A stretch of DNA of 64,000 nt from Variovorax sp. (GCA_017744935.1 JAGIAI010000017.1:38676-102675); one strand, 5' to 3'. Positions 1 through 9,010 are shown, numbered from the stretch's first letter. Made by a program: numbers and translations. Notes: generated by a model not told the origin, from the sequence alone.

Positions 1-100
1 TCCTGGCGAGCGGCTTGATGCGATCGACCAGTGCATCGCCTGCATCGATGTCGACGCCGGCGTCCTTGTAGCTGAGCGGAGTGGTGGAGTTGGAGTTCAT
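1..100 (-). CDS. purM: phosphoribosylformylglycinamidine cyclo-ligase (AIR synthetase), N-terminal part
   Basis: Only the first 33 codons lie in the window; the gene runs off the left edge. The visible N-terminus contains [15 protein letters not shown], the start typical of PurM, which makes aminoimidazole ribonucleotide in purine synthesis. The ATG is at 98-100 on the minus strand. It is divergent from hda across a 266-bp gap, an arrangement common in Comamonadaceae. The identification rests on a short segment only. Confidence 0.85.
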   Translation of the reverse strand, partial: MNSNSTTPLSYKDAGVDIDAGDALVDRIKPLAR

Positions 101-366
101 GGGCTGACCGGGGCTGGAGGAGAGGGCGAAAGGAGAGGAGGACAATGATGCCGGCAACCAAGACGGTCGGGCCGATAGAATTCCACACGATTTTAAGGGC
201 GCTCACCGATCCACCGACCGTCTCAGGGTGGGTCATGCCGTGAACTTGCGCCACCCCCTCCCGAAAGGGGCGAGCGCTTCCGGCAGCCGCGCGGCGTTCT
301 GCACTGTCCTATGAACCTTTATTTCGCGTCATCCGCGTTACCTCAGCCGTCCCGGGCAGGTCGGGC

Positions 367-1062
367 ATGTCGGGCATGAAACAGCTCGCGCTGGACATCG
401 GCCTGGCGAGCGGTCCGACGCTGGCGGGTTTCTTCGCCGGGCCGAACGAGCCGGCGCTGCGGCACCTGACGCTATGGGTCGGTGACGGGCGTTCGCCGAC
501 AGTCCATTCGCCGGTGCCGACCTACCTCTGGGGCGAAAGCGCCAGCGGCAAGACGCATCTGCTCGAAGGGGTGCGGGCCGCGCTGAAAGACCAGGGGGCG
601 AGCGCAGGCTGGTTGCATCCCGGCATTGCCGACCCGCCCGAGTTTGACGATCGCTGGGGCGCGATCCTGCTCGATGACGTTCACCTGTACACGGCGGTCC
701 AGCAGCACGCGGCATTCAACTGGTTCGTCAATGCCCAGAGCTTGCAGCGTGGCGTCGTGGCGGCGGGCGCGGTGCCCCCGGCCGACCTGCCGTTGCGCGA
801 GGACCTGCGCACCCGCCTCGGCTGGGGCCATGTCTTTCACCTGCAGGTGCTGAGCGAGGCCGAGCGCCGCGCGGTGCTGCGTCAGGCGGCGGACGATCGC
901 GGCGTGATGCTGTCGGATGACGTGCTCGACTACATGCTCCATCGTTTCAGCCGCGACCTCGGGAGCCTCATGGAACTGCTCACGCAGCTCGATGGCTACG
1001 CCCTGCAGACACAGCGCGCGATCACGATCCCCCTGATCCGGTCGATGCTCGAAAATGAATGA
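367..1062 (+). CDS. hda: DnaA regulatory inactivator Hda-like protein
   Basis: A 231-residue AAA+ protein of the DnaA/Hda family. Hda bound to the sliding clamp stimulates ATP hydrolysis by DnaA and so limits re-initiation of replication. A QLALDI sequence near the N-terminus fits the clamp-binding motif. A Walker A loop (GESASGKTH) lies near residues 56-64 and a Walker B-like ILLDDVHL near 99-106. The C-terminal DnaA DNA-binding domain is absent, as expected for Hda. The start is uncertain: MKQLALDIG three codons downstream (376) is an equally good start. pcnB begins 8 bp before its stop, so the two are probably co-transcribed. The 101-366 gap holds no recognisable gene. Confidence 0.93.
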   Translation: MSGMKQLALDIGLASGPTLAGFFAGPNEPALRHLTLWVGDGRSPTVHSPVPTYLWGESASGKTHLLEGVRAALKDQGASAGWLHPGIADPPEFDDRWGAILLDDVHLYTAVQQHAAFNWFVNAQSLQRGVVAAGAVPPADLPLREDLRTRLGWGHVFHLQVLSEAERRAVLRQAADDRGVMLSDDVLDYMLHRFSRDLGSLMELLTQLDGYALQTQRAITIPLIRSMLENE

Positions 1063-2668
1063 GGCGCCGAGCGCCCAATCCCTCCATCCAATGATCAAGC
1101 AATTCATCGACAAGCTCCTCGGGAAGTCCGGCGGCGCCGCGGCGCGCGGCAAGACCCGTTTCGGCAAGCGCCAGGAAGTGGCGGCATCGGTCCACGGCAT
1201 CAACCCTGCATTGGTCGACGAGCGCGCCAAGAACGTGGTGACCACCCTCCAGGAAGCCGGCTTCGAGGCGTACATCGTGGGCGGCGCAGTGCGTGATCTG
1301 CTGCTCGGCCTTCGCCCGAAGGACTTCGACGTGGCGACCAACGCGACACCGGAACAGGTCAAGGGCCTCTTTCGCCGCGCCTTCATCATCGGGCGGCGCT
1401 TCCGTATCGTCCATGTCGTCTACGGTCGCGGCCGCGAGCACGAGGTGATCGAAGTCTCGACGTTCCGCGCCTACATGGACAGCAACGGCGCCGAGCAGGT
1501 CGCCGGCAACGAGCGCACCAGCAAGGGCGAACTGGCCGGCATGAAGCATGCCGTGGACGCCAGCGGCCGCGTGCTGCGCGACAACGTCTGGGGTCCGCAG
1601 GAGGAAGACGCCGCGCGGCGCGACTTCACGGTGAATGCGATGTACTACGACCCTGCAAGCCAGATCGTGGTCGACTATCACAACGGCATCCGGGACGCGA
1701 AGAAGCTCACGTTGCGCATGATCGGCGACCCGGCCACGCGCTATCGCGAAGACCCCGTTCGCATCATTCGTGCGATCCGCTTCTCCGCCAAGCTGGCAGC
1801 GCTCGGCTTCAACCTGGAGGCCAAGACGGCGGCGCCGCTGGTGGCATCGAGCAAGTTGCTCGCCGATGTGCCGCAAAGCCGGCTATTCGATGAAATGCTC
1901 AAGCTGCTGCAGACCGGGCATTCGGTTGCGACCATCGAGCAGCTCCGTGCGCTCGGCATGTCGACCGGGATCTATCCCTTGCTCGACATCGTGGTCGAGC
2001 GGGCCGATCAACCCTTCGTGCGTGCCGCCCTTCAGGACACCGATCGCCGCGTGGCGGAGGGCAAGCCCGTGGCGCCGAGCTTCCTGCTTGCGTGCGTCTT
2101 GTGGGCCGATGTCCGCGACGGCTGGGCGCAGCGCATGCAGCCGCGCGGCGGAGAGCGACCGATGGCACCGTTCCCGGCGCTCCAGGACGCGATCGACGAC
2201 GTGTTCAACGCGCGCATCGGCGATGTGTCCGGCCGCGGCAAGCTCGGGGCCGACATGCGCGAGATCTGGATGATGCAGCCGCGCTTCGACAAGCGCAGCG
2301 GTGCGACGCCGTACAGCCTGGTCGAGCAGGCGCGCTTCCGCGCCGCCTTCGATTTCATGCGCCTGCGCGCCGACGTCGGTGAGATCGGCGAGGCCGTCGC
2401 CGAGTGGTGGCAGGAATTCAGCACGGCCGATGACATGCGTCGGCAGGACTTGATGGACCAGGTCCGCGACGAGCAGCAGAAGAAGGTTCGACAGCGGGCG
2501 CCGCGATCCGCCGGCGGTGCAGGGGCCCGTCCGCTGGCCTCGCCGGCAGCGGAGGCAAACGCCGCATTGCCGCCAGACGGTGAAGTTGCCCTGGCGCCTG
2601 CGCGCAAGCGTCGCCGTCGGCGCAAGCCGCGCAGCGGTGGCGATGCTGCCAGCAGCGCGGCGGAATGA
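1055..2668 (+). CDS. pcnB: poly(A) polymerase I
   Basis: A 537-residue nucleotidyltransferase that adds 3' poly(A) tails to RNA and promotes decay. The N-terminal half carries the class II nucleotidyltransferase signature: YIVGGAVRDLLLG, then KDFDVATNATP with the metal-binding aspartates, then RRDFTVNAMYY. The C-terminus is rich in Arg/Lys (RKRRRRRKPR), typical of beta/gammaproteobacterial PcnB and absent from CCA-adding enzymes. The ATG at 1055 overlaps hda by 8 bp. A second in-frame ATG at 1091 (MIKQFIDKLLG) is a plausible true start. The stop overlaps the folK start by 4 bp (ATGA). Confidence 0.93.
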   Translation: MNEAPSAQSLHPMIKQFIDKLLGKSGGAAARGKTRFGKRQEVAASVHGINPALVDERAKNVVTTLQEAGFEAYIVGGAVRDLLLGLRPKDFDVATNATPEQVKGLFRRAFIIGRRFRIVHVVYGRGREHEVIEVSTFRAYMDSNGAEQVAGNERTSKGELAGMKHAVDASGRVLRDNVWGPQEEDAARRDFTVNAMYYDPASQIVVDYHNGIRDAKKLTLRMIGDPATRYREDPVRIIRAIRFSAKLAALGFNLEAKTAAPLVASSKLLADVPQSRLFDEMLKLLQTGHSVATIEQLRALGMSTGIYPLLDIVVERADQPFVRAALQDTDRRVAEGKPVAPSFLLACVLWADVRDGWAQRMQPRGGERPMAPFPALQDAIDDVFNARIGDVSGRGKLGADMREIWMMQPRFDKRSGATPYSLVEQARFRAAFDFMRLRADVGEIGEAVAEWWQEFSTADDMRRQDLMDQVRDEQQKKVRQRAPRSAGGAGARPLASPAAEANAALPPDGEVALAPARKRRRRRKPRSGGDAASSAAE

Positions 2669-3123
2669 CCAATCGCGCCCACGTCGCGATCGGCGCGAAC
2701 CTCGGCGATGCGCGTGCCGCAGTGCTGCGCGCCATGGCGGACCTAGGCACCTTGCCTGAAACGCGCGTCGTCGCGCGTTCGTCGCTCTATCGCAGCGCGC
2801 CGGTCGATGCGATCGGGCCCGATTTCATCAACGCGGTGGTGGAGCTCGAAACGGGGTTGGAGCCGGAGTCCTTGTTGCGCGAACTCCAGCGCCTGGAGCT
2901 TGGTGCGGGCCGTGAGCGACCGTACCGGAATGCGCCACGAACCCTCGACCTCGACTTGCTTTTTCACGGTGAGGTGGTGATGGCGACGGAGGTGTTGACG
3001 CTTCCGCATCCGCGTATTTCCGAGCGCGCCTTCGTCCTGCTCCCGCTTGCCGAGATCGCACCGGATCGCGTAACGCAGGCCCAGTTGCGCCACGTCGGCG
3101 ACCAGCGCATAGAGCGGCTCTGA
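2665..3123 (+). CDS. folK: 2-amino-4-hydroxy-6-hydroxymethyldihydropteridine pyrophosphokinase (HPPK)
   Basis: 152 residues, normal length for HPPK, which transfers pyrophosphate from ATP to 6-hydroxymethyl-7,8-dihydropterin in folate synthesis. The N-terminal HVAIGANLGD and the family signature RNAPRTLDLDLLF (residues about 92-104, with the two metal-binding aspartates) are both present. The ATG overlaps the pcnB stop by 4 bp, so translation is probably coupled, as in many proteobacteria where pcnB and folK are adjacent. Confidence 0.95.
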   Translation: MTNRAHVAIGANLGDARAAVLRAMADLGTLPETRVVARSSLYRSAPVDAIGPDFINAVVELETGLEPESLLRELQRLELGAGRERPYRNAPRTLDLDLLFHGEVVMATEVLTLPHPRISERAFVLLPLAEIAPDRVTQAQLRHVGDQRIERL

Positions 3124-3160
3124 GAGCGGATTCGGGCCCGCCCATTACACTTGCGCGGTT

Positions 3161-3194
3161 TTTTCATGAAGGTGTCACACAAAAATGCTGTGAC
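3161..3194 (+). promoter_or_regulatory. candidate Pho box and overlapping inverted repeat before the DUF47-pit pair
   Basis: TTTTCAT-GAAG-GTGTCAC (3161-3178) resembles two PhoB half-sites (CTGTCAT) spaced by 4 bp, five of seven bases matching in each. An inverted repeat GTCACA-N9-TGTGAC follows at 3174-3194. Both lie 24-57 bp upstream of a phosphate-transport pair, which makes PhoB control plausible. This is motif matching by eye only. Confidence 0.4.
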
Positions 3195-3217
3195 GGCCGC
3201 GAACTCAGGAGAGCGCC

Positions 3218-3862
3218 ATGTTCGGCAAGCTGCTGCCCCGGGAGGGGAATTTTTTCGAGATGTTCAATCAGCATGCCGACCGCATCGTCGAAGCCGCACG
3301 CGCGTTTGAACACTTGGTGGCCAACTACAACGACCTGCACCTGCGCGAGCAGTACAACCGCGATGTCGACAACGCCGAGCGTGCCGCGGACCGGGTCACC
3401 CACGACGTCAACCGGCTGATCCACAAGACGTTCATCACGCCGATCGACCGCGAGCAGATCCACAAGCTCATCAACACCATGGATGACGTGGCCGACCTGA
3501 TCCAGGACTCCGCCGAAACCATGGCGCTGTACGACGTGCGTCACATGACCGAAGAAATCACGCGCCTGACCACGCTCAGCGTGAAGTGCTGCGAGCGGGT
3601 AAAGGACGCCGTCGAGTTTCTCGGCAAGATCACGGATCCCGTAACCGCGGAGGCCACCCTCAAGACCTGCGAGGAAATCGACCGCCTAGAATCGGATGCC
3701 GATCGGGTGATGCGCAGTGCCATGAGCAAGCTCTTCCGCGAGGAGCCCGATGTGCGCGAGGTCATCAAGCTCAAGGCCATCTATGAGCTGCTCGAGACGA
3801 TCACCGACAAGTGCGAGGACGTCGCCAACGTGATCGAGGGCATCGTCCTCGAGAACTCCTGA
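3218..3862 (+). CDS. DUF47 / PhoU-like phosphate transport accessory protein
   Basis: 214 residues, all-helical and highly charged, matching the DUF47 (PhoU-like, Pit accessory) family. These cytoplasmic proteins are found next to Pit transporters and are thought to modulate low-affinity phosphate uptake. Family-typical parts are LLPREGNFFEMFNQHA at the N-terminus and KLFREEPDVREVIKLKAIYELLETITDKCEDVANVIE near the C-terminus. A clear ribosome-binding site (AGGAGAG) precedes the ATG. The pit gene starts 13 bp after its stop, so the two form an operon. Confidence 0.92.
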   Translation: MFGKLLPREGNFFEMFNQHADRIVEAARAFEHLVANYNDLHLREQYNRDVDNAERAADRVTHDVNRLIHKTFITPIDREQIHKLINTMDDVADLIQDSAETMALYDVRHMTEEITRLTTLSVKCCERVKDAVEFLGKITDPVTAEATLKTCEEIDRLESDADRVMRSAMSKLFREEPDVREVIKLKAIYELLETITDKCEDVANVIEGIVLENS

Positions 3863-3875
3863 CCGCGGGTTTCGA

Positions 3876-4886
3876 ATGGCAACGGTTCAAGTCGCCCTCT
3901 GGGTGGTCGTGCTGCTGGTCGCGCTGGCCATCCTCTTCGACTTCATGAACGGCTTCCACGACGCGGCGAACTCGATCGCCACCGTGGTGTCGACCGGCGT
4001 GCTCCGGCCTGGCCAGGCGGTGATCTTCGCGGCCTTCTTCAATCTGATCGCGGTCTTCGTCTTCCATCTGAGCGTGGCCGCGACGATCGGCAAGGGGATC
4101 GCGCAGCCGGAGGTGGTCGACGTGCATGTGGTGTTCGGCGCACTGGTGGGGGCGATCACCTGGAACCTGGTGACCTGGTACTACGGCATCCCCAGTAGTT
4201 CCTCGCATGCGCTCATCGGCGGCATCGTGGGCGCAGTCATCGCCAAGGCCGGCGTCGGAGCGCTGATTGCCGGGGGCATCTGGAAGACGGTCGCCTTCAT
4301 CTTCGTTTCGCCCTTGCTCGGATTCATGCTGGGCTCGCTCATGATGGTGGCGGTCGCCTGGTTGTTCAGGCACTCCACGCCGTCGCGCATCGACAGTTGG
4401 TTCCGCCGGCTGCAACTGGTCTCCGCAGGCGCGTACAGCCTGGGCCATGGTGGCAACGATGCGCAGAAGACCATCGGCATCATCTGGATGCTGCTGATCG
4501 CCACCGGCTACGCGGCGGCCGATGCGACTGTCCCGCCAACCTGGACGATCGTCATCTGCTACACGGCCATCTCGCTCGGCACGATGTTCGGCGGGTGGCG
4601 CATCGTGAAGACGATGGGCCAGAAGATCACCAAGCTCAAGCCCGTGGGCGGCTTCTGTGCGGAGACAGGCGGTGCGTTGACGCTGTTCCTCGCGACCGCG
4701 CTCGGCATTCCGGTTTCGACCACGCACACGATCACCGGCGCCATCGTCGGCGTGGGCTCCACCCAGCGCGCCAGCGCCGTTCGCTGGGGTGTCGCGGGCA
4801 ACATCGTGTGGGCCTGGGTCCTGACGATCCCGGCGTCGGCCTTCGTCGCCGCGATCGCCTACTGGGTCGGCATGCAGATCCTCTGA
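3876..4886 (+). CDS. pit: inorganic phosphate transporter, PiT family
   Basis: 336 residues with about ten hydrophobic segments, an integral membrane low-affinity phosphate transporter. The two PiT signatures are visible: FDFMNGFHDAANSIATVVST near residues 25-44, and the related GHGGNDAQKTIGI in the second half. Both are copies of the internal repeat that forms the transport path. It follows the DUF47 gene by 13 bp. Convergent with the minus-strand membrane protein that ends at 4906. Confidence 0.95.
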   Translation: MATVQVALWVVVLLVALAILFDFMNGFHDAANSIATVVSTGVLRPGQAVIFAAFFNLIAVFVFHLSVAATIGKGIAQPEVVDVHVVFGALVGAITWNLVTWYYGIPSSSSHALIGGIVGAVIAKAGVGALIAGGIWKTVAFIFVSPLLGFMLGSLMMVAVAWLFRHSTPSRIDSWFRRLQLVSAGAYSLGHGGNDAQKTIGIIWMLLIATGYAAADATVPPTWTIVICYTAISLGTMFGGWRIVKTMGQKITKLKPVGGFCAETGGALTLFLATALGIPVSTTHTITGAIVGVGSTQRASAVRWGVAGNIVWAWVLTIPASAFVAAIAYWVGMQIL

Positions 4887-4905
4887 CGCCGACGCCCGCT
4901 ACACG

Positions 4906-5358
4906 CTATTGCGAGATCTTGCGGCCCGCCTCGATCTCGTGTTCGAAGTAGCGCTGGATGCTGAACGCCAGGCTCGCCATCAGCACGGTGCTCCCGACGA
5001 GCAGGGCGAGGACGACAGCACCGATGGTGAGCCAGCTCGTGCGTCCGGAGGTCGATTCCGCGGCCGCGGCCCTGCCGGCGTTGTAGCGCGCATTCCATTT
5101 CTCGGGTGACATGAGGCCGTAGACGATGGCCGTCAGTGCGCAAGCCGATATGGTGAATCCGAGAAACGGGATCAGTGCCCAGCTCAATCCGTCGTCCAAT
5201 CCGTACAACCGCGCGCGCTCGATGCCGTACAAGCCGATGGCTGTCGGGATCGGCAGCAACCAACCGAGGGTGCTCGAAAAGCCGCGCAGATAGAAGCAAT
5301 GCAGGCCGAGCGGCCCGCCGAGGAAGGCCAGCCACGCGGCCACTGTCTTGTTTTTCAT
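4906..5358 (-). CDS. small membrane protein with TM2-like N-terminus
   Basis: 150 residues from the ATG at 5358. That start overlaps the stop of the upstream acetyltransferase gene (ATGA), so coupled translation is likely; an upstream extension would only read through the neighbouring gene. Hydrophobic segments lie near residues 5-25, 30-50, 55-80 and 115-140. The N-terminal AAWLAFLGGPLGLHCFYLRG recalls TM2-domain proteins (membrane-short loop-membrane with a G..G..FYL pattern). Function unknown. Confidence 0.7.
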   Translation of the reverse strand: MKNKTVAAWLAFLGGPLGLHCFYLRGFSSTLGWLLPIPTAIGLYGIERARLYGLDDGLSWALIPFLGFTISACALTAIVYGLMSPEKWNARYNAGRAAAAESTSGRTSWLTIGAVVLALLVGSTVLMASLAFSIQRYFEHEIEAGRKISQ

Positions 5359-5876
5359 TCCGGTTTGGTCGAGCTGCCTTCGCCCAGGACCTTCTCCATC
5401 AGGACGACGTCGCGCCACTCGCCGAACTTCCAGCCGCAGTCCTTCAGGACGCCGACATGGGTGAAGCCTTGCGCGCGATGCACCCCGATCGAGCCGGCGT
5501 TTGCGGAGTCGCCTATGACTGCAATGAGCTTGCGCACGCCGAGCGTTTCGGCTGCTTGCGAGAGGGCGTCGAGCAGTTTCGAACCCAGTCCCTGGCCCCG
5601 GGCGCTATTGGCGAGGTAGATGGAATCCTCTGCCGAGAAGCGATAGGCCGGGCGCGGCTTGAACCAGTTGCAGTAAGCGAAGCCGAGGACCTCGCCATCT
5701 TGCTCCGCGACGAGGTAGGGGAGCTTCTTGGAAAGGACGTCTGCTCGTCGTGCCGCCATGTCCGCGGCGCTCGGCGGATCGGTCTCGAAGGTGCCCGTTC
5801 CGTTCAGGACGTGGTGGGCGTAAATGGCGGTGATGGCCTCGATGTCTTCGTCGCGGCTAGGGCGGATGTTGGTCAT
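5355..5876 (-). CDS. GNAT N-acetyltransferase, phosphinothricin/methionine sulfoximine acetyltransferase type
   Basis: 173 residues, full length for the Pat/MddA group of GNAT enzymes, which acetylate the amino group of glutamate or methionine analogues using acetyl-CoA. The N-terminal IRPSRDEDIEAITAIYAHHV and TGTFET segments are typical. The acetyl-CoA pyrophosphate loop SARGQGLGSKLL (about 91-102) and the HRAQGFTHVGVLKDCGWKFG stretch are intact. The true substrate cannot be told from sequence. Divergent from rpsP, with the small membrane gene immediately downstream. Confidence 0.88.
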   Translation of the reverse strand: MTNIRPSRDEDIEAITAIYAHHVLNGTGTFETDPPSAADMAARRADVLSKKLPYLVAEQDGEVLGFAYCNWFKPRPAYRFSAEDSIYLANSARGQGLGSKLLDALSQAAETLGVRKLIAVIGDSANAGSIGVHRAQGFTHVGVLKDCGWKFGEWRDVVLMEKVLGEGSSTKPE

Positions 5877-5923
5877 TTGGTACGTCCTGGCGCTGCCAGG
5901 TGCGGGGGAAAGCAGGTACGGGC

Positions 5924-5929
5924 TATAAT
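5924..5929 (+). promoter_or_regulatory. -10 element of the rpsP operon promoter
   Basis: A perfect TATAAT sits 114 bp upstream of the rpsP start, in the divergent gap to the acetyltransferase gene. No good -35 hexamer is seen at 17 bp spacing, so strength may depend on other contacts. It implies a leader of roughly 105 nt, long enough for post-transcriptional control, although no specific structure was identified. Confidence 0.6.
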
Positions 5930-6043
5930 CGAGGGCTTTTCAGCGTGTCGCTGGCCGGGTGGCCATGTCGCGTGTCTCGACGCTGGAAGAACATTGTGGG
6001 CGAGCCTTGGAACAGGTTTGCCGCACCACCCGAAGGATAAATC

Positions 6044-6307
6044 ATGGTCGTTATTCGACTTTCCCGCGGCGGCTCCAAGGGCCGTCCGTTCTTCAATATC
6101 GTCGTGTCGGACAAGCGCGAGCGTCGCGACGGCCGCTTCATCGAGCGCCTGGGCTTTTACAACCCGGCCGCCAAGGAAAACGAGGAAAGCATCCGCATCG
6201 CTCAGGATCGCCTCGCCTACTGGAAGGGCGTTGGCGCACAGCCGTCGCTTACCGTCCTGCGCCTGATCAAGCAAGCGGCTGCAGCCGCTCCCAAGGCGGC
6301 CGCCTAA
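6044..6307 (+). CDS. rpsP: 30S ribosomal protein S16
   Basis: 87 residues. The N-terminal [20 protein letters not shown] and the [13 protein letters not shown] signature are those of bacterial S16, a small-subunit assembly protein. An AAGGATAAATC ribosome-binding region precedes the ATG. First gene of the conserved rpsP-rimM-trmD-rplS operon. Confidence 0.99.
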   Translation: MVVIRLSRGGSKGRPFFNIVVSDKRERRDGRFIERLGFYNPAAKENEESIRIAQDRLAYWKGVGAQPSLTVLRLIKQAAAAAPKAAA

Positions 6308-6321
6308 GCCGCTGTCCGGCG

Positions 6322-6876
6322 ATGCTGCCCACACTCGAAGCCGCCGAATTGCCGGCGGATGCGATCGAAGTGGCGCGCATCGCCGACGCCTGGGGCATCA
6401 AGGGCTGGTTCAAGGTCTTGCCCCACAGCGCCGAGCCCGAGGCGCTTTTTTCTTCCAAGCGCTGGTTCCTGCAGCCGCCAGGCTCTCCCGCAGGCCGCGC
6501 GTTCCGGCTTCCGATCCGCGAAGCCAAGGAACATTCCGATTGCATCGTTGCCTCGTCTGCCGAGGTGCCTGACCGCAATGCAGCCGAAGCCTTGCGCGGC
6601 GCGCGAGTCTTCATTCCCAGATCGAGCTTCCCCTCCGCAGGCGACGACGAGTACTACTGGGTCGATCTGATTGGCCTCACTGTCGTCAATCGGGAAGGCG
6701 TCTCGCTGGGCACAGTCCGCGAATTGCTTGCGTCCGGCCCCCAGACCACGCTGGTCCTCGATGCGCAGGAGAACGGCAAGCCCGTTGAGCGCATGGTGCC
6801 GTTCGTTTCGGCGTTCATCGACAAGGTAGACCTTGCCGGCCGTGTGATCACGGTCGACTGGCAGCCTGACTACTGA
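6322..6876 (+). CDS. rimM: ribosome maturation factor RimM
   Basis: 184 residues from the ATG at 6322, 14 bp after rpsP. RimM binds S19 and assists 16S processing and 30S head assembly. The N-terminal barrel begins VARIADAWGIKGWFKV, the PRC-barrel half contains YYWVDLIGLTVVN and ends MVPFVSAFIDKVDLAGRVITVDW. The open frame extends upstream through rpsP in another phase, but that part has no RimM similarity. Confidence 0.96.
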   Translation: MLPTLEAAELPADAIEVARIADAWGIKGWFKVLPHSAEPEALFSSKRWFLQPPGSPAGRAFRLPIREAKEHSDCIVASSAEVPDRNAAEALRGARVFIPRSSFPSAGDDEYYWVDLIGLTVVNREGVSLGTVRELLASGPQTTLVLDAQENGKPVERMVPFVSAFIDKVDLAGRVITVDWQPDY

Positions 6877-6900
6877 CCGAGGCCGCGGGCCGGCGCCGTC

Positions 6901-7647
6901 ATGCGCTTCGACGTCATCACCCTGTTTCCCGAATTGTTCGCTCCACTTCTGAGCAGTGGGGTGACGCGTCGCGCTTTCGAGTCGAAGCAGGTCGAGGTGG
7001 TGCTCTGGAACCCACGCGACTATGCGGATGGGAACTACCGGCGCGTCGACGATCGGCCGTTTGGCGGCGGCCCCGGGATGGTCATGCTGGCGCAGCCGTT
7101 GTCGGCGTGCCTCGATGCGGCGCTCGCTGCGCGGGGCGCAGCGGCACCTGTCGTCCTCTTTTCGCCGATTGGCGAAGCGCTGCGCCACGAGGCGGTCGAA
7201 CAGTGGTCCGGCGGCGACGGTGCCGTGCTGGTCTGCGGCCGCTACGAAGGCATCGACCAACGCTTCATCGACGCCAGGGTCACGCACCAGATCAGCCTGG
7301 GTGATTTCGTGCTATCCGGCGGTGAGATTGCCGCCATGGCATTCCTCGACGCGATTGCGCGGCTGCAGCCCGGGGTGCTCGGTGATGAGGCGAGCCATGT
7401 GCAGGACAGTTTCAATCCCGCGCTTGATGGGCTGCTCGACTGCCCTCACTACACGCGGCCGGAGCAATGGAATGGAGAGCGCGTGCCGGCCGTGCTGATG
7501 TCGGGCCATCATCTTCAAATCGAACGTTGGCGACGAGACCAGCGGCTCGCCATCACGCTGCGGAGGCGGCCGGATCTCATCGAGGCCGCCCGTCGGGCAG
7601 GCCGCCTCAGTACGGCGGACGAAGCCGCTCTCAAGAAAAAGCTATAA
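6901..7647 (+). CDS. trmD: tRNA (guanine37-N1)-methyltransferase
   Basis: 248 residues. TrmD methylates G37 next to the anticodon and prevents +1 frameshifting. Key motifs are present: [13 protein letters not shown] at the start, [11 protein letters not shown] near residue 54, the AdoMet-binding knot segment [18 protein letters not shown] [16 protein letters not shown], and [14 protein letters not shown]. It follows rimM by 24 bp. Its stop codon lies inside a TATAAT that may serve rplS. Confidence 0.98.
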   Translation: MRFDVITLFPELFAPLLSSGVTRRAFESKQVEVVLWNPRDYADGNYRRVDDRPFGGGPGMVMLAQPLSACLDAALAARGAAAPVVLFSPIGEALRHEAVEQWSGGDGAVLVCGRYEGIDQRFIDARVTHQISLGDFVLSGGEIAAMAFLDAIARLQPGVLGDEASHVQDSFNPALDGLLDCPHYTRPEQWNGERVPAVLMSGHHLQIERWRRDQRLAITLRRRPDLIEAARRAGRLSTADEAALKKKL

Positions 7648-7648
7648 T
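7643..7648 (+). promoter_or_regulatory. possible internal promoter (-10) for rplS
   Basis: TATAAT overlaps the trmD stop codon, 100 bp before rplS. No convincing -35 element is seen. It could give extra rplS transcription independent of the long operon message. Confidence 0.35.
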
Positions 7649-7747
7649 CCTCGGTTCTCCGATCCTCTGCCCGGCCGCGTCGGCATCTGTCAGGTGCTTC
7701 AAAAGACGCCTTTTGTGTAGCGTGGGCACGATCGAAATCAGGAAATC

Positions 7748-8125
7748 ATGAATCTCATCCAGACTCTCGAGCAGGAAGAAATCGCCCGCCTCGGCAAGAA
7801 GATCCCCGAGTTCTCGCCTGGTGACACCGTCATCGTCAGCGTGAACGTCGTCGAAGGCAACCGCAAGCGCGTGCAGGCCTACGAAGGCGTCGTGATCGCC
7901 AAGCGCAATCGCGGCCTCAACAGCGGCTTCACCGTGCGCAAGATCTCCAGCGGCGAAGGCGTGGAGCGTACGTTCCAGACCTACAGCCCGCTGATCGCTG
8001 GTATCGAAGTCAAGCGCCGCGGTGACGTCCGTCGCGCCAAGCTGTACTACCTGCGTGATCGCAGCGGCCGTTCGGCTCGCATCAAGGAAAAGCTGCCTGG
8101 CAAGTCGGCAGCGGCCGCTCAATAA
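7748..8125 (+). CDS. rplS: 50S ribosomal protein L19
   Basis: 125 residues, last gene of the operon. L19 lies at the interface of the two ribosomal subunits. The family signature [19 protein letters not shown] (about residues 84-102) and [17 protein letters not shown] are clear. A run of AAATCAGGAAATC precedes the ATG. A strong terminator follows at 8146-8173. Confidence 0.98.
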   Translation: MNLIQTLEQEEIARLGKKIPEFSPGDTVIVSVNVVEGNRKRVQAYEGVVIAKRNRGLNSGFTVRKISSGEGVERTFQTYSPLIAGIEVKRRGDVRRAKLYYLRDRSGRSARIKEKLPGKSAAAAQ

Positions 8126-8145
8126 GAGGCCTCTCCTTGTCATGC

Positions 8146-8173
8146 AAAAAGCCGCCATTCGAGGCGGCTTTTT
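8146..8173 (+). terminator. Rho-independent terminator after rplS
   Basis: AAAAAGCCGCC, loop ATTCGA, GGCGGCTTTTT: an 11-bp perfect stem including the A/T ends, 20 bp after the rplS stop, ending in a T run. It closes the ribosomal operon. Confidence 0.93.
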
Positions 8174-8293
8174 GCTTTTGGGGTGTCCATTCGAGCGGGA
8201 GATCGTGATTTTTTAGTGGTGCTGTGTCCTACGCCTGCACCGTTTCATCGTTGTAATTCCAAAGTCCATCCATTGACACATACATCACCGGCC

Positions 8294-9010
8294 ATGAGCG
8301 CAACCCCCGTCGAAGTGATCAACGTCGTGCCGCCAGCGCCTCTCAGGTCGTTCGATCCGCGCGAGGTGCCGGTGTCCTCCATTGATACCAGCCTGCCCGC
8401 CGTGGCCGTCGACCAACTGGGCGTCGGGGCGTTGCGCGCACGGTTTGCCACCCCGCCCGCGTGGACGCCTGAATTGCGTCGCGAGCCGCAGATGAGCGAT
8501 CGCCCGCCGGCTCAGGCGGCCGTTCTTGTGCCGATCGTGACGCGCGAGCAACCGACGGTTCTCCTGACGGAGCGCACCGCCCATCTCACCCATCATTCAG
8601 GGCAAGTGGCTTTCCCTGGGGGCCGAGTCGACCCGGAGGACGCCAATATCTCCGCGGCCGCGCTGCGCGAGGCTTGGGAAGAAGTCGGTCTTTCGGCTGA
8701 GTACATCGAGGTGCTCGGCACGCTGCCGACGTACACGACCATTACCTCGTTCATCGTGACCCCGGTCGTGGCGCTGGTCCGCCCCGACTTCGAACTCGCC
8801 ATCAACCCGCACGAGGTTGCCGAAGCCTTCGAAGTGCCGCTTGCCTTCCTCATGAACCCGGCCAATCACCGCCGCCACACCATGACCGACGATGATCGGC
8901 GGTCGCGCGAATGGTTGTCGATGCCGTACCAAGACGGTCCCAACGAGCGTTTCGTATGGGGCGCTACGGCTGGCATGCTGCGCAACCTCTACCGGTTCCT
9001 CTCAGCCTGA
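8294..9010 (+). CDS. Nudix hydrolase, CoA pyrophosphatase (NudL) type
   Basis: 238 residues from the ATG at 8294; the frame is open further upstream but that part reads through the terminator region. The Nudix box is AALREAWEEVGL preceded by FPGGRVDPEDA, and the NudL/UPF0035 signature LTERTAHLTHHSGQVAFPGG is intact. NudL-type enzymes hydrolyse CoA and its derivatives to adenosine 3',5'-bisphosphate and phosphopantetheine. A stand-alone gene between the ribosomal operon and the CobD/CbiB-like gene. Confidence 0.9.
   Translation: MSATPVEVINVVPPAPLRSFDPREVPVSSIDTSLPAVAVDQLGVGALRARFATPPAWTPELRREPQMSDRPPAQAAVLVPIVTREQPTVLLTERTAHLTHHSGQVAFPGGRVDPEDANISAAALREAWEEVGLSAEYIEVLGTLPTYTTITSFIVTPVVALVRPDFELAINPHEVAEAFEVPLAFLMNPANHRRHTMTDDDRRSREWLSMPYQDGPNERFVWGATAGMLRNLYRFLSA

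Noticed and set aside
145..243. 32-codon frame after a good purine-rich ribosome-binding site, between purM and hda.
   Set aside because: No recognisable sequence features, short, and in the divergent promoter region; chance is likely.
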